From the NCBI GenBank assembly GCA_015060485.1, contig SUYI01000024.1, positions 1 through 54,662 of the forward strand: a DNA stretch of 54,662 nt. Reading direction: 5' to 3'. The stretch comes from Prevotella sp. Its GTDB lineage: Bacteria; Bacteroidota; Bacteroidia; Bacteroidales; Bacteroidaceae. The position numbers and the translations under genes were made by a program. Positions 1 to 7,108 of this stretch are shown piece by piece; the first letter of the stretch is position 1; each line of letters begins with the position of its first letter. A model generated the notes under the pieces. It saw only the letters and a program-made list of their open reading frames with translations. It was not told where the DNA came from and did no database searches.

Positions 1-926
1 CTCACAACCCCGAGTTCACCTGCATGGAGCTCTACGTTAGCTACAAGGACCTGCTTTGGGGTATGACCTTCACCGAGAATATGCTGGAGCAGATCTGTAC
101 GGCTGTCAACGGCAAGCCCGAGGTGGAGATCGATGGTAACATCATCTCGTTCAAGGCGCCTTTCCGTCGTCTGCCTATCCTCGATGCCATCAAGGAGAAG
201 ACCGGCTTCGACTGCGATGGCAAGACGGAGGATGAGATTCGTCAGTTCTGCCTCTCAAAAGGCATGGATGTCGACGAGACGATGGGTAAGGGCAAGCTCA
301 TCGACGAGCTGTTTGGCGAGTTCTGCGAGGGCACCTTCATCCAGCCTACCTTCATTACTGACTATCCCGTCGAGATGTCACCGCTCACCAAGATGCATAG
401 AAGTAAACCCGGACTCACCGAGCGTTTCGAGCTGATGGTGAATGGTAAGGAGCTGGCTAACGCCTACTCTGAGCTGAACGACCCCATCGACCAGGAGGAG
501 CGTTTCATCGAGCAGATGCGACTTGCCGACAAGGGTGACGACGAGGCGATGATCATCGACCAGGACTTCCTCCGTGCGCTGCAGTATGGCATGCCTCCAA
601 CGTTTGGTATCGGCATTGGTATCGACCGTCTGGTGATGCTGCTCACAGGTAAGTTCACCATTGGCGAGGTCATGCTGTTCCCGCAGATGAAGCCTGAGAA
701 GAAGATTCCTCAGTCGACACCTGCCGAATGGGCAGAGATTGGCGTCAGCGAAGAGTGGGTTCCCGTGCTCCGCAAGGCTGGCTTCAACCTTGTCGCGAAC
801 ATCGCCAGCGAGAAACCCCAGGGTCTCCAGCAGAAGATTGGCGACATCGTGAAGAAATATAAGCTCGATATGCAGAAGCCATCAGTCGACGAGGTTGCAG
901 CATGGATTGAAAAGGCGCAAGCCTAG
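1..926 (+). CDS. lysS: Lysyl-tRNA synthetase, class II (3' part)
   Basis: Charges tRNA-Lys in the cytoplasm. The gene is open at the left window edge, so only about 307 C-terminal codons are present; the first readable residues are HNPEFTCMELY, part of the class II catalytic core. The motif 2 surroundings (SPLTKMHRSKPGLTERFEL) and motif 3 (GIGIGIDRLVMLLTG) are intact. After motif 3 the protein continues for about 75 residues (from PAEWAEIGVSEEW to the end), a helical tail that E. coli LysRS lacks but that I recall from Bacteroidota enzymes. The stop is TAG at 924-926. It is followed by a short heptad array and gpsA, so lysS probably heads an operon with gpsA and pgi. Identity is certain from the motifs. 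Confidence 0.97.
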   Translation, partial: HNPEFTCMELYVSYKDLLWGMTFTENMLEQICTAVNGKPEVEIDGNIISFKAPFRRLPILDAIKEKTGFDCDGKTEDEIRQFCLSKGMDVDETMGKGKLIDELFGEFCEGTFIQPTFITDYPVEMSPLTKMHRSKPGLTERFELMVNGKELANAYSELNDPIDQEERFIEQMRLADKGDDEAMIIDQDFLRALQYGMPPTFGIGIGIDRLVMLLTGKFTIGEVMLFPQMKPEKKIPQSTPAEWAEIGVSEEWVPVLRKAGFNLVANIASEKPQGLQQKIGDIVKKYKLDMQKPSVDEVAAWIEKAQA

Positions 927-931
927 TAATC

Positions 932-952
932 ATAAAGTTTAAAGTTCAAAGT
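932..952. repeat. Heptad array, 3 units (NNAAAGT), lysS-gpsA junction
   Basis: Three 7-bp units, ATAAAGT, TTAAAGT and TCAAAGT, start 5 bp after the lysS stop. The last unit runs into the GTG start codon of gpsA at 951. It belongs to the family of degenerate 7-bp arrays seen throughout the window. Confidence 0.6.
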
Positions 953-1946
953 GTTCGACTGCGGTAGAATAGCAATTGTTGGTGGCGGCTCGTGGGCCAC
1001 GGCTATAGCCAAGATAGTGATGGGACACACCCACCACATCGGATGGTACATACGCCGTGATGACCGCATCGAGGACTTTATACGGTTGGGCCACAATCCC
1101 GCCTACCTGCAGAGCGTCCGTTTCAACATCGACGAGATTTTCTTCTCCAGCGATCTCAATAAGATTGCCCAGCAGTACGACACATTGGTTTTCGTCACCC
1201 CCTCACCCTACCTCAAGAGTCATCTGAAGAAACTCAAGACGCGGCTGCGCGACAAGTATATTGTCACAGCCATTAAGGGTATCGTGCCCGACGAGAACCT
1301 CGTCTGTTCAGAGTATTTCCATCAGGTCTACGATGTGCCATACGAGAATCTGGCTTGCATCGGCGGTCCCTCCCATGCCGAGGAGGTGGCGCTCGAGCGT
1401 CTCTCCTACCTCACGATAGGGTGTGCCGACCGTGACAAAGCTCAGGCTTTTGCCGACTTACTATCCAGCGACTACATCAAGACCAAGACGTCCACCGACG
1501 TCATTGGCATCGAGTATTCTTCCGTTTTGAAAAATGTGTACGCCATAGCCGCAGGTATCTGCAACGGTCTGAAGTTCGGCGACAATTTCCAGGCTGTTCT
1601 CATGGCCAATGCCGTACAGGAAATGGCTCGTTTCCTAAAGGTTATCAATCCTATAGAGCGCAATATTGCGGACTCGGTATATATGGGCGATTTGCTTGTC
1701 ACGGGCTACTCGAATTTCTCGCGTAACCGCACCTTTGGAACCATGATTGGCAAAGGTTATAGTGTCAAATCCGCCCAAATTGAGATGGAGATGATTGCTG
1801 AGGGATATTTCGGCACCAAGTGCATGAAGGAAATCAATCGACATTGTCACGTCAACATGCCGATTCTCGATGCTGTCTACAACATCCTCTACGAGCGCAT
1901 CAGCCCCCAAATCGAGATCAAACTGTTGACAGACTCGTTCCGCTAA
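951..1946 (+). CDS. gpsA: NAD(P)H-dependent glycerol-3-phosphate dehydrogenase
   Basis: Reduces dihydroxyacetone phosphate to sn-glycerol 3-phosphate, the backbone for phospholipid synthesis. The 331-residue protein has an N-terminal dinucleotide-binding loop (IVGGGSWATAIAKI, about residues 8-21), the catalytic lysine segment TAIKGIVP, the GPSHAEEV motif and the C-terminal LKNVYAIAAGICNGL substrate-binding helix. Length is normal for the family. The start is a GTG at 951, overlapping the end of the heptad array; no ATG with better context lies upstream after the lysS stop. Probably cotranscribed with lysS and pgi, a gene order I know from other Bacteroidota. Confidence 0.95.
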   Translation: MFDCGRIAIVGGGSWATAIAKIVMGHTHHIGWYIRRDDRIEDFIRLGHNPAYLQSVRFNIDEIFFSSDLNKIAQQYDTLVFVTPSPYLKSHLKKLKTRLRDKYIVTAIKGIVPDENLVCSEYFHQVYDVPYENLACIGGPSHAEEVALERLSYLTIGCADRDKAQAFADLLSSDYIKTKTSTDVIGIEYSSVLKNVYAIAAGICNGLKFGDNFQAVLMANAVQEMARFLKVINPIERNIADSVYMGDLLVTGYSNFSRNRTFGTMIGKGYSVKSAQIEMEMIAEGYFGTKCMKEINRHCHVNMPILDAVYNILYERISPQIEIKLLTDSFR

Positions 1947-1989
1947 ATATGACTGACATTCATTTAATTTCAAACAAACTATACGTATT

Positions 1990-3345
1990 ATGAACAACAT
2001 CAAACTTGACATCACAAAGGCGGCCTGCTTCTTGGAGGCTGGCGCAGTAAAGGCTTTCGAGCCAAAGGTGAAGGCCGCTCAGGAGGCTTTAGAGAACGGG
2101 ACATGTCCTGGTAACGATTTCTTAGGTTGGCTGCATCTGCCCAGCAGCATTACCCCCGCATTCCTCGACGAGGTGCAGAATTGTGCCAATACGCTGAGGG
2201 CAAACTGCGAAGTGGTAGTGGTTGCCGGTATCGGCGGAAGCTATCTGGGAGCCCGTGCCGTCATTGAAGCTCTTGGTAACTCATTCGGTTGGCTGATTCA
2301 GGACCAGAAGAATCCTGTCATCCTGTTTGCCGGCAACAACATCGGCGAGGACTATCTGTTTGAGATGACTGAATATCTCAAGGACAAGAAGTTCGGCGTT
2401 ATCAATATTTCCAAGAGTGGTACTACTACCGAGACGGCTCTGACCTTCCGCCTGCTTAAGAAGCAGTGCGAGGCACAGCGTGGCAAGGAGGAAGCCAAGA
2501 AGGTGATTGTGGCTGTGACTGACGCCAAACGCGGTGCAGCACGTACATGTGCTGACAAAGAGGGCTACAAGAGCTTTATCATCCCCGACAATGTAGGTGG
2601 TCGTTTCTCAGTACTGACTCCTGTAGGTCTGCTGCCCATCGCCTGTGCCGGTTTCGACATCAAAGCGCTGGTTCAGGGTGCTGCCGACATGGAGAAGGCC
2701 TGTGGCAAGGATGTTCCCTTCGAGGAGAATCTGGCAGCACAATATGCTGCTGTGCGCAACGGTTTGTATCAGAGCGGCAAGAAAATTGAGATCATGGTCA
2801 ACTACCAGCCCAAGCTGCACTTCGTCAGCGAATGGTGGAAGCAGCTGTACGGTGAGTCGGAGGGTAAGGACAAGAAGGGTATTTTCCCCGCCTCTGTAGA
2901 CTTCACCACCGACCTGCACTCGATGGGTCAGTGGATTCAGGACGGCGAGCGCACCATCTTCGAGACGGTGATCTCTATTGAAGAACCCGAGAAGAAATTG
3001 CTGTTCCCTGGCGATGAAGAGAACCTCGACGGTCTGAACTTCTTGGCAGGCAAGCGCGTGGACGAGGTGAATAAGATGGCAGAACTGGGAACCCGTCTGG
3101 CTCACGTCGACGGTGGTGTGCCCAACATCCGCATCAGCGTACCCAAACTGAACGAATATTACATCGGTCAGCTGATCTACTTCTTCGAGATTGGCTGTGG
3201 TATCAGCGGCAACGTGCTGGGTGTGAATCCCTTTAACCAACCTGGCGTGGAGGCCTACAAGAAGAACATGTTCGCCCTGCTCGACAAGCCTGGCTACGAA
3301 GAGGACTCAAGAGCCATCAAGGCACGCCTTGCAAATGAGAAATGA
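1990..3345 (+). CDS. pgi: Glucose-6-phosphate isomerase
   Basis: Interconverts glucose 6-phosphate and fructose 6-phosphate in glycolysis. The 451-residue protein is of the short bacterial type. Visible motifs are the SIS-type phosphate-binding sequences [15 protein letters not shown] and [15 protein letters not shown], the family signature [14 protein letters not shown], and the second signature region [20 protein letters not shown]. It begins with ATG 43 bp after gpsA. Its last codons and stop (ANEK, then TGA at 3343-3345) are formed by an AAATGAG heptad array, so the C-terminus appears to have been fixed by the repeat. The same NEK-stop ending is found in cydA. Confidence 0.97.
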   Translation: MNNIKLDITKAACFLEAGAVKAFEPKVKAAQEALENGTCPGNDFLGWLHLPSSITPAFLDEVQNCANTLRANCEVVVVAGIGGSYLGARAVIEALGNSFGWLIQDQKNPVILFAGNNIGEDYLFEMTEYLKDKKFGVINISKSGTTTETALTFRLLKKQCEAQRGKEEAKKVIVAVTDAKRGAARTCADKEGYKSFIIPDNVGGRFSVLTPVGLLPIACAGFDIKALVQGAADMEKACGKDVPFEENLAAQYAAVRNGLYQSGKKIEIMVNYQPKLHFVSEWWKQLYGESEGKDKKGIFPASVDFTTDLHSMGQWIQDGERTIFETVISIEEPEKKLLFPGDEENLDGLNFLAGKRVDEVNKMAELGTRLAHVDGGVPNIRISVPKLNEYYIGQLIYFFEIGCGISGNVLGVNPFNQPGVEAYKKNMFALLDKPGYEEDSRAIKARLANEK

Positions 3346-3360
3346 GAAATGAGAAGTGAG
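3333..3360. repeat. Heptad array, 4 units (AAATGAG), contains pgi stop codon
   Basis: Four consecutive 7-bp units, AAATGAG three times and AAGTGAG once. The pgi stop codon TGA (3343-3345) lies inside unit 2. The array is followed directly by a palindromic element and a second heptad array. Confidence 0.75.
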
Positions 3361-3395
3361 ATTGCAACGCCACACTTTGTACCTTTAGGTCAAAG
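3360..3395. repeat. Palindromic intergenic element (TGCAACGCCACACT plus CTTTG/CAAAG hairpin)
   Basis: The element has the block GATTGCAACGCCACACT followed by the near-palindrome CTTTGTACCTTTAGGTCAAAG (arms CTTTG and CAAAG, inner ACCT and AGGT). Related copies are at 4811-4846 and 10829-10850; part of it occurs inside the anti-sigma gene at 17662-17689. Confidence 0.65.
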
Positions 3396-3430
3396 AAATG
3401 TAAATAAAGAAATGAAGGAATGAGGGAATG
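3396..3430. repeat. Heptad array, 5 degenerate units, carries HAD start codon
   Basis: Units AAATGTA, AATAAAG, AAATGAA, GGAATGA and GGGAATG follow each other at a period of 7 bp. The ATG at 3420-3422 used for the HAD gene sits in the fourth unit. The pgi-HAD junction is therefore heptad array, palindrome, heptad array. Confidence 0.5.
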
Positions 3431-4184
3431 CATTTCTCACTATAAAAAAAGACACGGCTTCGGGCAGTTCAGCCCGAAAGCCGTGCTTTTCGATATGGAC
3501 GGTGTCATCTACGATTCGATGCCGAACCACTCCGTGAGCTGGCACGACGCCATGAAGGACTTCGGACTCGACATGCCCTACGAGGGGGCCTATCAGTATG
3601 AGGGCATGCGCGGCGTGGAGACCATCCGCACGCTGGCCCGTGCACAGTGGCACAGGGAACTGACCGACGACGAGGCACAGGAGATGTATGCCCACAAGGC
3701 CAAACTGTTCGCAGAACAATGCCTGTTGACGCCTGCCGGCATTATGCCCGGCATCAAGAGCCTGATGGAACAGATTAAGGCCGACGGGCTGAAAATTTGC
3801 GTGGTGACTGGCAGTGCACAGCATGCCTTACTGGACAAATTACTGATAGATTTCAAGGGATTACTCAAGGAAGAACTTATCGTGACGGCTTTCGACGTGA
3901 CACATGGCAAACCCAACCCCGAGCCTTACTTAAAAGGAATGATGAAATGCGGCGTGAATCCATGGGAAACTATCGTGGTCGAAAACGCGCCATTGGGTGT
4001 ACAGGCCGCTGTGGCAGCACGTTGCATGACCATTGCCGTCAACACAGGACCACTGCCTGACAATATGTTGGCTGACAAGGGAGCCAACCTGATATTCCCC
4101 TCGATGACAGCACTTAGCGACGCCTGGGGAATGCTCTATGACACTTGGAATCAGACTCCGTCCTCGTCGTCAGTGGCAGGCTGA
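3420..4184 (+). CDS. HAD-superfamily hydrolase (phosphatase/phosphomutase-like)
   Basis: Predicted cytoplasmic HAD hydrolase of subfamily I with an alpha-helical cap, resembling beta-phosphoglucomutase-type phosphatases. Motif I is VLFDMDGVIYDS (about residues 22-33, nucleophile Asp and acid/base Asp), motif II lies in VVTGSAQ, motif III Lys in HGKPNPEPY and motif IV in VVENAPLG. Substrate cannot be deduced. The first about 20 residues are encoded by repeat DNA and a hairpin, so the true start is uncertain, although no better in-frame ATG precedes motif I. The C-terminal tail (TPSSSSVAG) overlaps the convergent lipoprotein gene by 34 bp. Position after pgi suggests sugar-phosphate metabolism, but that is inference. 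Confidence 0.85.
   Translation: MRECISHYKKRHGFGQFSPKAVLFDMDGVIYDSMPNHSVSWHDAMKDFGLDMPYEGAYQYEGMRGVETIRTLARAQWHRELTDDEAQEMYAHKAKLFAEQCLLTPAGIMPGIKSLMEQIKADGLKICVVTGSAQHALLDKLLIDFKGLLKEELIVTAFDVTHGKPNPEPYLKGMMKCGVNPWETIVVENAPLGVQAAVAARCMTIAVNTGPLPDNMLADKGANLIFPSMTALSDAWGMLYDTWNQTPSSSSVAG
3453..3489 (+). terminator. Strong hairpin at the 5' end of the HAD gene
   Basis: The arms CACGGCTTCGGGC (3453-3465) and GCCCGAAAGCCGTG (3472-3485) enclose the 6-nt loop AGTTCA and are followed by CTTTT. It may act as a terminator or attenuator for the lysS-gpsA-pgi transcript, but it lies within codons 12-23 of the downstream gene, so it is translated as well (HGFGQFSPKAV). Confidence 0.5.
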
Positions 4185-4729
4185 GTGCCATTGTCGTCGG
4201 AATTGGTATCGAGCTGGTCGTCGACCTTCATGTTGACTTCGCCCATACGCGACAAGCGAACAACCAGAGGGATATACTCGTCAGTCTGTGGCCGCCCCAC
4301 ACTGGCACCAAACTCCAGCCAATCCCCATTGGCCTTATCAAAGACAAAACCCTCAAGGATGCCTGTACGACGGAAATCGTCACCAACCAGTCGTGCAAAG
4401 TCGGTCTTGACAAATTTACGCGTGAAGAACACAGAACCATCCTGACGCGAGACCGTCAAAGTAAAGATATTGTCAACATACTTCTGACCTGTATCGTCCT
4501 TCACCAAAGAAAGCGTATCAGCTGGTTGGCGGTGAATAGTCACCTGATAGGTCTTTCCGATCCAGTTAACGTCGCGCTGATCTGTATTTTCAGGCATACG
4601 GATAGGACCTTGGGGAGCCGCTGTCACCACACGCTGGGTGATAATGTCCTCACGCTTCTTCTTATTGCCGCAAGCACCCAATACCAGGGCGGCGACCACA
4701 ACCGAAAGGGCTATTGTAACTCGTTTCAT
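4151..4729 (-). CDS. Lipoprotein, probable DUF4738 family
   Basis: A 192-residue predicted lipoprotein of unknown function. The chosen start (ATG at 4729) gives a classical lipoprotein signal, MKRVTIALSVVVAALVLGAC, with a lipobox LGAC. The rest is soluble and periplasmic or surface-facing: a KTYQVTIHRQPADTLS-type beta-rich domain containing DNIFTLTVSRQDGSVFFT, and an acidic tail (DDQLDTNSDDNGT...DDEDGV). The domain resembles DUF4738, a Bacteroidota-specific family; this is recognition by eye. A promoter with a 20-bp spacer lies just upstream. Its 3' end overlaps the convergent HAD gene by 34 bp. Confidence 0.75.
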   Translation of the reverse strand: MKRVTIALSVVVAALVLGACGNKKKREDIITQRVVTAAPQGPIRMPENTDQRDVNWIGKTYQVTIHRQPADTLSLVKDDTGQKYVDNIFTLTVSRQDGSVFFTRKFVKTDFARLVGDDFRRTGILEGFVFDKANGDWLEFGASVGRPQTDEYIPLVVRLSRMGEVNMKVDDQLDTNSDDNGTQPATDDEDGV

Positions 4730-4753
4730 CTTACTAATTATGATTTGACGCAG

Positions 4754-4785
4754 CAAAGGTACGAATAAGCGAGGAAAAAGCCAAA
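4754..4785 (-). promoter_or_regulatory. Bacteroidota-type promoter for the DUF4738 lipoprotein
   Basis: Read on the minus strand: TTTG (4785-4782), a 20-bp spacer, then TACCTTTG (4761-4754), about 24 bp before the start codon. The spacer, rich in CTCGCTTATTCG, is part of a repeat also found at 33771-33860. Confidence 0.75.
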
Positions 4786-4846
4786 TAAATTTGGATTTTT
4801 TCGAGTGAAAGATTGCATCGCCACACTCTTGACCTTTAGGTAAGAG
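4754..4846 (-). repeat. Dispersed promoter-bearing repeat, copy 1
   Basis: Reverse-complement comparison shows clear similarity to 33771-33860. Shared blocks are ACGAATAAGCGAG, GCCAAAT-AATTTG and CGAAAGATTGCATCGCCACA. The copy ends with an ACCTTTAGGT hairpin core and contains a complete TTTG/TAnnTTTG promoter. It carries no coding region and looks like a small non-autonomous element. Confidence 0.65.
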
Positions 4847-4873
4847 AACCTTCGACCACAGGTCAAAGGTACG

Positions 4874-4911
4874 AAAAAAAAAGAATATCCCACCATCGCT
4901 AGCGGGATATT
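4874..4911. terminator. Terminator hairpin with flanking A/T runs
   Basis: Stem AATATCCC (4884-4891) and GGGATATT (4904-4911). On the minus strand it is followed by nine Ts (4882-4874), ending the candidate small RNA. On the plus strand it is followed by TTTTG, so it may act in both directions. Confidence 0.65.
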
Positions 4912-5028
4912 TTTGTTATCCAATCTATACCTTCCATTATTAAGTTAGAATAATACCTATACTTTTTAAAAGACGCTCTCGTCTTTTGTTACCAAATTCT
5001 AATTCTAGAAAGGAGGAAAATGTTTTTG
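4874..5028 (-). ncRNA. Candidate small RNA with own promoter and terminator
   Basis: On the minus strand a consensus promoter (-33 TTTG at 5064-5061, 19-bp spacer, -7 TACCTTTG at 5041-5034) is followed by about 155 nt ending in a strong hairpin and nine Ts. Internal structure: a UCUA/UAGA mini-stem, a perfect 8-bp hairpin AAAAGACG-AGAG-CGTCTTTT (4987-4968), an ATTATT/AATAAT hairpin, and the terminal stem AATATCCC/GGGATATT. Near the 5' end it contains CCTCCTTTCTAGA, identical to the anti-Shine-Dalgarno region of 16S rRNA. No convincing reading frame exists. It could be the Bacteroidales-1 RNA or another known family; I cannot align it. Confidence 0.5.
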
Positions 5029-5033
5029 TGCTG

Positions 5034-5064
5034 CAAAGGTATAAAAAAAATAGTTGCCGACAAA
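5034..5064 (-). promoter_or_regulatory. Promoter of the candidate small RNA
   Basis: On the minus strand TTTG (5064-5061), 19 bp, TACCTTTG (5041-5034). Both boxes match the Bacteroidota housekeeping consensus exactly, with correct spacing, and no protein gene on this strand begins within 300 bp. Confidence 0.7.
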
Positions 5065-5132
5065 AATAAAATCAATATATTTTCCGTGTTTTGAGTTTTT
5101 TTAATTACTTTTGCAGAATAAAAACGAAAATA

Positions 5133-5798
5133 ATGAGATTACACTTACAAATTATTGTATTGGTTACACTCCTATTGACTTCCTGTTCGTCTGAGGGCGA
5201 TACCCCGCAAGAGCAACAACCGGCAGCAATAGACACCATACCCATGCTGGTGATACAGATTCAGAAATGTGCCCGTCTATACACGACAGAGTACCACATC
5301 CACAAAATCGTGACGCACGACGACGTACTCAAACTGAAGGGTAACCTGCTTAAACAGAACATTGACATCACCTTACCGTTAGGTGAGCGGAAGGTAGCCA
5401 TCCCCATGGACGCCACCCTGAAGGCATACATCGACTTTGCCAATTTCACGGAACATCATATCGAGCGTAACGGTGATAAGATTACCATCCTGCTACCAGA
5501 CCCACAGGTGGTACTTACCAGTTCGAAAATCAACCAGAATGAAATCAGGGAATATGTCGGACTGACCCGTTCGCACTTTACTGACAAGGAACTCTCGGCC
5601 TACGAACAACAGGGGCGCCAGGCCATTCTGAACAGCGTACCACGACTGGGCATCAAGCAACAGGCTCAGGAGAATGCTGCCCGCGTGTTGGTTCCTATGC
5701 TGACGGAGATGGGTTACAAAGAAGAGAATGTGACCATTGCCTTCCGTAAGAACCTGGACATCATGTCACTCATCAACTCTAATCTGGAACGGAAATGA
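5133..5798 (+). CDS. DUF4230 domain lipoprotein
   Basis: A 221-residue lipoprotein of unknown function. Start ATG at 5133 gives the signal MRLHLQIIVLVTLLLTSC with lipobox LTSC; the preceding in-frame codons lack a promoter-compatible leader. The mature part fits DUF4230: conserved start around QIQKCARLYTTEYHIHKIV, a beta-rich core with KVAIPMDATLKAYIDFANF, DGDKITI-like strands, then a helical C-terminus with LLPDPQVVLTSSKINQNE. A TACTTTTG box precedes the gene by about 20 bp. It overlaps the next DUF4230 gene by 4 bp (ATGA), so the two are translationally coupled paralogues that probably work together. Confidence 0.85.
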   Translation: MRLHLQIIVLVTLLLTSCSSEGDTPQEQQPAAIDTIPMLVIQIQKCARLYTTEYHIHKIVTHDDVLKLKGNLLKQNIDITLPLGERKVAIPMDATLKAYIDFANFTEHHIERNGDKITILLPDPQVVLTSSKINQNEIREYVGLTRSHFTDKELSAYEQQGRQAILNSVPRLGIKQQAQENAARVLVPMLTEMGYKEENVTIAFRKNLDIMSLINSNLERK

Positions 5799-6379
5799 AT
5801 TGGAAATATAAAATAGCAGGCTGTGTTGTGGCTTTCATTGCTGCATGGTTGCTCGTCTGGTGGCTGAAAGGCTGTATCAGTGAGGCGGAGATTGGTGTCG
5901 AAGTCGACCAAAGTATCAACGTAACTCCCGAGCAGATTACCAGCATCAAGGCCATCGGCGAATGGGAGTTCTTGTCTATAGCCAACGAAGAACTGGTAGA
6001 CACCATCCGCAAGGGATTCCTTTCGGACGATCATCTGGTGCGCATTTACTACGGCACAGTCCGATTAGGCATCAACATGCACCAAGTGGAGCCGGGATGG
6101 ATTGTCGCAACGGGTGACTCCATCACTGTCACCCTACCACAACCAGGCCTGCTGGACAAAGACTTTATTGACGAGGCACGGACGAAGAGTTTCTACGAGA
6201 GTGGCAAATGGTCGCACCAAGACCGTGACAAACTCTATCAGAAAGCCTATCGGCAGATGCTGAGACACAGCTTGACAAAAGATAACCTCCGTAATGCACG
6301 GGAAAACGGCGAGGCTCAATTCCGCAGAATGATGAAAACGATGGGGTTCGAGCATGTTAGCATCCGCTGGAAGGAGTAA
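5795..6379 (+). CDS. DUF4230 domain membrane-anchored protein
   Basis: A 194-residue protein with an N-terminal membrane segment (about residues 6-24, IAGCVVAFIAAWLLVWWL) and a periplasmic DUF4230 domain (from about residue 45, SIKAIGEWEFLSIANEELVD). The segment PGWIVATGDSITVTLPQPGLLDKDFIDEA corresponds to the second half of the upstream lipoprotein. Starts with ATG overlapping the upstream stop (ATGA). The gene ends only 7 bp from the convergent trmO, with no clear terminator between. Function unknown; pairing of a lipoprotein and an anchored paralogue suggests a cell-envelope complex. Confidence 0.85.
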   Translation: MNWKYKIAGCVVAFIAAWLLVWWLKGCISEAEIGVEVDQSINVTPEQITSIKAIGEWEFLSIANEELVDTIRKGFLSDDHLVRIYYGTVRLGINMHQVEPGWIVATGDSITVTLPQPGLLDKDFIDEARTKSFYESGKWSHQDRDKLYQKAYRQMLRHSLTKDNLRNARENGEAQFRRMMKTMGFEHVSIRWKE

Positions 6380-6386
6380 TCCGCAA

Positions 6387-7052
6387 TCACAGCCTGACCC
6401 ATTCATCGACAGTCAGCACACCGTCAGTCACATGAAAACGGATGTCGAACCCCATAAACGGCATCACGTAAGGACGCGTATCGTCATGATAGTGGGGACG
6501 CGGGTCAAGAGCCAGCAGTTCGCGCAGCACAGCGAGGTCGGTCTCAGAGAAATCATGCTGCATGGAAGCTGGCAGCAAGACTTCAAGACGCTGCCAGGCG
6601 TGTTGGTCGGTAAATCCCCCTCGTGCCTCAGCATGGCTGTCCACATAAGGCAAATAGGGCTTGACATCGTAAATCGGTGTACCATCCATCAGATCGGCAC
6701 CCAGTACCTCGATGGCCGATTCGTCAATCAGCACACGACGGATACGGACAGAGGACAGTCCCAGATTGTTAGGTCGGAAGGGTGAACGCGTAGCCCACAC
6801 CCCTACTCGCTCATTGCCACCCAATAAGGGAGGACGCACCGTTGGGTGCTTGTCTGCGTTGACATGCTCCGAGAACCCCCAGATAAGCCACAGATAGTCG
6901 TAGTCCTCCAATCCACGCAGGGCCTCAGACTGGGTATAAGGGGCTACAAAATCAATGCGTCCTGGCAATTCACTGACAATACCGCTCTGACGCGGAACGC
7001 CGAATTTGGAAGTCAGCGGTGAGCGGAAAAAAGCTATGGGTTCGATAATCAT
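6387..7052 (-). CDS. trmO: tRNA (t6A37) N6-methyltransferase, TsaA/TrmO family
   Basis: Probable S-adenosylmethionine-dependent enzyme that methylates N6-threonylcarbamoyladenosine at position 37 of some tRNAs. The 221-residue protein shows the single beta-barrel TrmO core: IEPIAFFRSPLTSKFGVPRQ at the N-terminus, DYDYLWLIWGFSEH, RSPFRPNNLGLSSV and GADLMDGTPIYDVKPYLPY, all family hallmarks, plus a C-terminal extension with DPRPHYHDD. Start ATG at 7052 is chosen because a TACTTTTG box ends 4 nt upstream; longer starts would lie upstream of this promoter. The transcript is likely leaderless. Divergent from the AI-2E-type permease gene. Confidence 0.9.
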   Translation of the reverse strand: MIIEPIAFFRSPLTSKFGVPRQSGIVSELPGRIDFVAPYTQSEALRGLEDYDYLWLIWGFSEHVNADKHPTVRPPLLGGNERVGVWATRSPFRPNNLGLSSVRIRRVLIDESAIEVLGADLMDGTPIYDVKPYLPYVDSHAEARGGFTDQHAWQRLEVLLPASMQHDFSETDLAVLRELLALDPRPHYHDDTRPYVMPFMGFDIRFHVTDGVLTVDEWVRL

Positions 7053-7056
7053 GGTG

Positions 7057-7064
7057 CAAAAGTA
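7057..7064 (-). promoter_or_regulatory. -7 box of trmO (leaderless arrangement)
   Basis: TACTTTTG on the minus strand ends 4 nt before the trmO ATG (7052), so the transcript should start at or within a few bases of the start codon. It mirrors the arrangement of the divergent gene at 7097-7111. Confidence 0.6.
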
Positions 7065-7096
7065 CAAAAAAAATTGGAAGTTTAAAGATTTTTTCG

Positions 7097-7104
7097 TACT
7101 TTTG
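7097..7104 (+). promoter_or_regulatory. -7 box of the AI-2E-type permease gene (leaderless arrangement)
   Basis: TACTTTTG followed by CAGC and then ATG at 7109. Distance from box to start codon is 4 nt, as for trmO on the other strand, so both divergent messages probably lack a 5' leader. Confidence 0.6.
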
Positions 7105-7108
7105 CAGC

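Noticed and set aside
4738..4923. 61-codon minus-strand frame starting with TTG
   Set aside because: It runs through the candidate RNA terminator and the promoter-bearing repeat; no coding character.
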